Positions 32,032-35,828 of a stretch of DNA of 35,828 nt are shown here, one piece after another (position 1 is the first letter of the stretch; every line of letters begins with the position of its first letter). The DNA comes from Erysipelotrichaceae bacterium. Its GTDB lineage: Bacteria > Bacillota_I > Bacilli_A > Erysipelotrichales > Coprobacillaceae. A program made the position numbers and the translations under genes. Location of the stretch: NCBI GenBank assembly GCA_021201655.1, contig JAJQEL010000011.1, positions 1-35,828 of the forward strand. Direction: 5' to 3'. The notes beneath the pieces were generated by a model. The model had not been told where the DNA came from and searched no databases. It worked only from the letters and a program-made list of their open reading frames with translations.

Positions 32032-33288
32032 ATGTTAGGGATTAAACAGTTTTTTATGGATTTGAAGTTGAATTTGCAATTTATAGCGAGATGGTTGATT
32101 ATTGCTTTAATACTAGGAAGTATTTGCGGTTTTGTAGGAGCTATGTTTCATTTATCTGTAGATTATGTAACCCAATTAAGATTGGTCAATACCTGGATTG
32201 TTTATTTGTTACCTATTGGCGGTATGGCTATTGTTTTTTTATATCATAGTGTTGGTTTAGATAATCAACCTGGAACAAATACGATTATTCAATCTGTAAG
32301 ACAACAAGATAGTGTACCTACAATGCTTGCACCTGCAATCTTTTTAGCTACAGTGATTACACATCTAGTTGGTGGTTCCAGTGGTAGAGAAGGGGCTGCT
32401 TTACAGATTGGTGGTTCTATAGCAACTACTATTGGTAAATTTATACAGGCTGATCAAAAAGAAATGTCTATATTAGTCATGTGTGGTATGAGTGCTGTGT
32501 TCTCAGCTTTATTTGGAACACCTTTAACAGCTACTTTATTTGCGATGGAAGTGGTGAGTGTTGGTATTTTTTATTATGCAGCATTAGTTCCTTGCTTATG
32601 TAGTAGTTTGGTTTCTTTTTATGTTGCTCAGCTATTTGGTTGTGAAAGTGTTTCTTATACTTTGAATGTTGTTGTTGATTTATCACCTTTATTGTTAATA
32701 AAACTCATTGGTTTTACCATTGTTATAGCGATTGTTTCTATATGTTTTGTATTGTTGATGCATTTTGCTCATAAAATATTAGCGAGAGAATTTAAGAACC
32801 CTTATATTAGGGTTGTCTTTGGTTCTATTATATTATTAATATTAGTATATCTCTTTGGCAGAGCTTATTTAGGGGCTGGTATGGATGTTGTTGAAAGTGC
32901 TTTGTATGATAAGGTCAATCCTTATGATTTTGCTTTAAAAGCTATTTTTACAGCAATTACAATAGGTTGTGGTTTTAAAGGTGGAGAGATTGTACCAACA
33001 TTTTTTATTGGTTCAACGTTAGGTTATACAATTAGTTCCACATTTGGTTTGGATCCTCATTTAGGAGCTGCTTTAGGTTTAGTATGTATGTTTTGTTGTG
33101 TGATTAATTCACCATTAACATCTATTGTGTTAGGCATTGAATTATTTGGCAGTGGATATCTTATACCAATGGCAGTTGTAATAGCATTTGGATATGTATT
33201 ATCAGGTTATTTTAGTTTATATCAGGCACAAAGGATTGTTTATTCAAAAACATCTCCTGAATTTATTAATAAAAATGCTGATGGATAA
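32032..33288 (+). CDS. ClC family chloride channel/exchanger
   Basis: This 418-residue polytopic membrane protein carries the ClC signatures: GSSGREGAALQIGGS (the GREGP-type filter with the gating Glu, here GREGA), GTPLTATLFAMEV, and GGEIVPTFFIGSTLG. It moves chloride or a related anion (fluoride is also possible for some bacterial relatives). There is no C-terminal CBS or TrkA-C domain. A frame open from 31981 starts within the promoter; AGAGGGGATTAAA before 32032 sets the start. It appears to be a single-gene unit. Confidence 0.92.
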   Translation: MLGIKQFFMDLKLNLQFIARWLIIALILGSICGFVGAMFHLSVDYVTQLRLVNTWIVYLLPIGGMAIVFLYHSVGLDNQPGTNTIIQSVRQQDSVPTMLAPAIFLATVITHLVGGSSGREGAALQIGGSIATTIGKFIQADQKEMSILVMCGMSAVFSALFGTPLTATLFAMEVVSVGIFYYAALVPCLCSSLVSFYVAQLFGCESVSYTLNVVVDLSPLLLIKLIGFTIVIAIVSICFVLLMHFAHKILAREFKNPYIRVVFGSIILLILVYLFGRAYLGAGMDVVESALYDKVNPYDFALKAIFTAITIGCGFKGGEIVPTFFIGSTLGYTISSTFGLDPHLGAALGLVCMFCCVINSPLTSIVLGIELFGSGYLIPMAVVIAFGYVLSGYFSLYQAQRIVYSKTSPEFINKNADG

Positions 33289-33546
33289 TTAAGATTCTAA
33301 GATTGGAATTAAATTATAGGGATTATGAATGTTTGATATTGTCTTAGATATAAATTCTTTCTATTATGCTTTATCTTTATAAGAGAAGTTTTTTAGCATG
33401 GTTAGATAATTCATATTTCTGATTATTAATATAGAAAAAATTATAACATTCACAAAGTTTTATTGTTTAGTAAAAGTTAAATGTATAATTTTTTATACAT
33501 TTTTCTATAAGTACTTTAGAGGACTTTGTAAGATTTTAAAAAATGA
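33289..33546. other. Gap without a supported gene; AT-rich hairpin terminator candidate
   Basis: No frame has both a start and a ribosome binding site. A plus-strand frame from 33328 has two early stops and then 46 open codons, too weak to call a remnant. ATGTATAA-TTTT-TTATACAT at 33481-33500, followed by TTTT, is a possible late terminator of the ClC gene. Confidence 0.4.
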
Positions 33547-33578
33547 TTGACATCAGCCACAAAACCTTTTATTATAAT
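33547..33578 (+). promoter_or_regulatory. Promoter of tyrS
   Basis: TTGACA (33547-33552) with TATTAT at 33570-33575 (17 bp); TATAAT at 33573-33578 (20 bp) overlaps it. Transcription should start near 33583, before the T-box. Confidence 0.82.
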
Positions 33579-33582
33579 ATCA

Positions 33583-33792
33583 TGCAATGAAAGAGACAAG
33601 TAATTATTGTATAATAATATAGAGAGATTGTGGTTGGTGTAAATAATCTGTTATCAATAATGAATACACTCTGGAGCGGTCATGTGCAAAGCATGGACGG
33701 TGGCAACATCGTTATCAATGAGAGGTGTATACGTTAGTATAAATAAAGGTGGTACCGCGATTATGTCGTCCTTTGGAGGATGATTTTTTTAT
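33583..33792 (+). promoter_or_regulatory. Tyrosine T-box leader of tyrS
   Basis: Stem I contains AGAGAGATTGTGG and GGTTGGTGTAAAT, with specifier TAC (33665-33667) in the context GAATACACTCTGGAG. The T-box is AAGGTGGTACCGCG (33746-33759); bulge TGGT matches discriminator A of tRNA-Tyr. The terminator stem is 33765-33772 with 33777-33784, then a T-run to 33790. Uncharged tRNA-Tyr should allow read-through. Confidence 0.95.
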
Positions 33793-33807
33793 TTGAGGAG
33801 GATTTAT

Positions 33808-35034
33808 ATGAAAATTTATGATGAATTAGTTTGGCGTGGGCTTATAAAGGATATTAGTTCACCTGATTTAAAAGAAAAATTAAATAATGGTGGTATGACA
33901 TTTTATATTGGGACTGATCCTACTGGTGATAGTTTACATATTGGTCATTTTTCATCATTTTTAATTAGTAAAAGATTAAAAGATGCTGGTCATAATCCTA
34001 TTTTATTAGTTGGCGGAGGAACAGGTTTAATTGGGGATCCAAAACCTGATACGGAAAGACCTATGATTACAAAAGAAGAAGTGAATCATAATTTTGAGTG
34101 TTTAAAAAAACAAGCTCAAGATATATTTGGTTTTGAAGTAGTAAATAATTATGATTGGTATAAAGATGTCAATTTTATTGATTTTTTAAGAGATTATGGT
34201 AAATATTTCAATGTTAACTATATGTTGAATAAAGATATCGTTAAAAGAAGACTGGATCTTGGTATTACATATACTGAGTTTTCTTATATGATTATGCAAG
34301 CGATGGATTTCTATTGGTTACATGAAAATAAGGATGTTACTTTGCAGGTAGCTGGACAAGATCAATGGGGTAACATTACAGCAGGTATTGAACTTATAAG
34401 AAAGAAAACAGGACAGGAAGCTTATTGTTTTACCATGCCTCTTCTTACCAAATCTGATGGAACTAAATTTGGTAAAACAAATGGTAAAGCTATCTGGTTA
34501 GATGCTAAAAAAACCTCACCTTATGAAATGTATCAATTCTTTATTAATTCAGAAGATGATAAAGTCATTGATTATTTGAAATTCTTAACATTCTTATCAA
34601 AAGAGGAAATTGAAGAACTGGAAGAAAAAAACAGAACTCAACCTCATAAACGTGAAGCTCATCAAGCACTTGCAAGAGAAGTTATTACCTTCATTCATGG
34701 CGAAGATGCGTATCAGGAAGCTTTAAATATCTCACAAATGCTTTTTAGTGGTCGCATACAGAATCTTACTTTAGATCAAGTCAAAACATGTTTCAATGGT
34801 GTTCCATCCATCGAATTAGATGAAGACATGCAAATACTCAATGCTTTAGTAAAAGTAGGGGCGGCTTCGTCTAATAGAGAGGCGAGACAATTTGTGACTG
34901 GTGGATCAGTGTTAGTTAATGGTGAAAAAATAACTGACGTAAAACATGTCATATCAAAAGCTAATGCTTTTGGTAACGAAGTAACAGTTATTAGACGTGG
35001 AAAAAAGAACTACTATGTTATCAATCATAAATAA
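33808..35034 (+). CDS. tyrS: Tyrosine--tRNA ligase
   Basis: This class Ic synthetase charges tRNA-Tyr. The N-terminal catalytic domain has the Tyr-binding region FYIGTDPTGDSLHIGH with the HIGH motif, VAGQDQWGNITAGIELI, and the KMSKS equivalent KFGKT near residue 216. A C-terminal S4-like RNA-binding domain (about 335-408) includes ASSNREARQFVTGGSVLVNG. The start at 33808 is set by GAGGAGGATTTAT; 408 residues is normal for TyrS1. The FKBP lipoprotein gene follows after 10 bp and is probably co-transcribed. Confidence 0.97.
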   Translation: MKIYDELVWRGLIKDISSPDLKEKLNNGGMTFYIGTDPTGDSLHIGHFSSFLISKRLKDAGHNPILLVGGGTGLIGDPKPDTERPMITKEEVNHNFECLKKQAQDIFGFEVVNNYDWYKDVNFIDFLRDYGKYFNVNYMLNKDIVKRRLDLGITYTEFSYMIMQAMDFYWLHENKDVTLQVAGQDQWGNITAGIELIRKKTGQEAYCFTMPLLTKSDGTKFGKTNGKAIWLDAKKTSPYEMYQFFINSEDDKVIDYLKFLTFLSKEEIEELEEKNRTQPHKREAHQALAREVITFIHGEDAYQEALNISQMLFSGRIQNLTLDQVKTCFNGVPSIELDEDMQILNALVKVGAASSNREARQFVTGGSVLVNGEKITDVKHVISKANAFGNEVTVIRRGKKNYYVINHK

Positions 35035-35044
35035 GGAGAACACC

Positions 35045-35443
35045 ATGAAAAAAATATGTACAATACTTATAGCACTCTTATTATTATGTGGTTGTTCTAA
35101 TACTACTACTACAACCAGTGAATCATCAACAACCACTACTTCTACTTCAGATAAAGTAGAAGATGGTGATGTTGTTAAAATTGACTATGTTGGATATCTA
35201 GATGGTGAAGCCTTTGATGGTGGTAGTGCAAATGGATACTTATTAGAAATTGGTTCAGATACTTTTATAGATGGTTTTGAAGATCAAATTATAGGTATGG
35301 AAGCAGGGGAAACACAAACTATTACTGTTACATTTCCATCTACTTATGGATCTACTACTATTAATGGGAAAACAGTATCATTAGCATCTCAGGAAGTAGA
35401 ATTTGAAGTATCGGTGAATCATATATTTAGAGAAGTAAAATAA
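35045..35443 (+). CDS. FKBP-type peptidyl-prolyl isomerase lipoprotein
   Basis: This 132-residue exported protein has a lipoprotein signal (MKKICTILIALLLLCGC, lipidated Cys about residue 17) and a Thr/Ser linker. One FKBP domain follows: VKIDYVGYLDGEAFDGG, TFIDGFEDQIIGMEAGE and ITVTFPSTYG. The domain lacks room for the flap insert of SlyD and most resembles the PPIase domain of trigger factor, but outside the cell. It may help fold secreted proteins; this is inferred. The ATG at 35045 has TAAGGAG upstream; a longer frame inside tyrS is rejected. Confidence 0.9.
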   Translation: MKKICTILIALLLLCGCSNTTTTTSESSTTTTSTSDKVEDGDVVKIDYVGYLDGEAFDGGSANGYLLEIGSDTFIDGFEDQIIGMEAGETQTITVTFPSTYGSTTINGKTVSLASQEVEFEVSVNHIFREVK

Positions 35444-35465
35444 TCCAGTTTATACTGGATTTTTT
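35442..35465 (+). terminator. Terminator of tyrS–FKBP
   Basis: AATCCAGT (35442-35449) pairs with ACTGGATT (35454-35461), loop TTAT, with a T-run to 35465. Confidence 0.92.
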
Positions 35466-35687
35466 AAGTAAACATAATATATTTATTGAATTGATATATA
35501 TTATCATAGAAAGAAATATCAATTTAATTGAAATTCCTCTTGTCCAATAAGCTTGGACTTGTATGATTTAAAAATTTATGTTTATAATATATACTTTATT
35601 TTAATTTCTTCAGCATTATTCGACAATTTTCGATAAATTAAAAAGTTAAAATATCATTGTTAGATAAAATCACTAAGGAATAAAATA
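35466..35687. other. AT-rich gap
   Basis: No gene is supported. One small perfect hairpin (GTCCAA-TAAGC-TTGGAC, 35542-35558) lacks a T-run on either strand. Confidence 0.4.
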
Positions 35688-35828
35688 ATGAAATTACCTG
35701 ATATTACTGCTATAAGTTTTATTGGATGGATGAAAAAAATTGTATTTTTTCAATTATTAGATATTTTAATTAAATTTTATTTATTCGAAATAATACATCG
35801 AAAAATTAACAAAACAATATACCACAAA
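35688..35828 (+). CDS. Possible partial ORF cut by the window end
   Basis: An ATG at 35688 opens 47 codons without a stop up to the edge, starting MKLPDITAISFIGWMKK and rich in Phe, Ile and Leu. AAGGA lies eight bases upstream. The length is only mildly unusual for such AT-rich DNA and no family is recognised, so this is tentative. Confidence 0.3.
   Translation, partial: MKLPDITAISFIGWMKKIVFFQLLDILIKFYLFEIIHRKINKTIYHK

Noticed and set aside
33328-33550. Possible gene remnant before the tyrS promoter
   Set aside because: Two early stops, no ribosome binding site, and composition typical of AT-rich spacer; the 46 open codons could be chance.

Overview
The window is a compact, strongly AT-rich stretch of chromosome from a Bacillota (low-GC Firmicute). 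Gene order is very close to Bacillus subtilis in several blocks (ftsW–ylbD–ylbE–ylbF–rsmD–coaD; spoVB/comN/recJ–apt–relA–hisS–aspS; murC–ytxG–ytxH–ccpA). The genes are shorter and more AT-rich than in Bacillus, and the pathways are patchy. This pattern fits an Erysipelotrichia-like gut Firmicute, possibly spore-forming because a YjcZ-like small protein and a SpoVB-like flippase are present. That placement is inference from synteny and composition. No rRNA, tRNA, CRISPR array, prophage or insertion sequence was seen, and the standard genetic code fits (TAA, TAG and TGA all end housekeeping genes; Trp is TGG).

Layout. (1) 63-858, minus strand: peptide deformylase and a 53-residue YjcZ-like protein with its own terminator. 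(2) 977-4352, plus: a tight run UPF0223–ftsW–ylbD–ylbE–ylbF–rsmD–coaD covering cell division, the RicF factor, rRNA methylation and CoA synthesis. (3) 4406-8212: pyrB-pyrC-pyrK-pyrD, the middle steps of UMP synthesis, with 8-nt overlaps. (4) 8254-10782: an EamA transporter whose ribosome binding site lies inside a hairpin, a DUF1015 protein, and rpsO with a structured leader. (5) 10937-14336: a polar amino-acid ABC importer (lipoprotein, permease, ATPase) followed by a class I/II aminotransferase. (6) 14333-18629: a minus-strand SpoVB-like flippase, then comN-like, recJ, a DEDDh exonuclease and an ASCH protein. (7) 18704-22683: an unknown membrane protein, apt and relA. (8) 22684-23648: a long gap with a cre-like site, promoter, 35-codon ORF and terminator, followed by the T-box leader of hisS-aspS. 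(9) 23649-28430: hisS, aspS and an M24 peptidase, a decayed gene, and an unrecognised 31-residue minus-strand gene. (10) 28556-31740: murC, ytxG, ytxH, ccpA. (11) 31764-35828: an ORF remnant, a ClC channel or exchanger, a T-box-controlled tyrS, an FKBP lipoprotein, and an open reading frame that runs off the window.

Functional links. Most of the region is housekeeping: translation (def, rpsO, hisS, aspS, tyrS, rsmD), nucleotides (pyr, apt), wall and division (ftsW, murC), and stringent and catabolite control (relA, ccpA). RNA-level control is prominent, with two T-boxes, an rpsO leader and a hairpin over a Shine-Dalgarno. In the hisS-aspS T-box, alignment with the tyrS T-box in the same window puts GAC (Asp) in the specifier position, with CAC (His) overlapping it. 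The least explained parts are the orphan transcription unit at about 22760-23289 and the short genes and remnants in the gaps. I found no convincing evidence for a new defence or mobile system.
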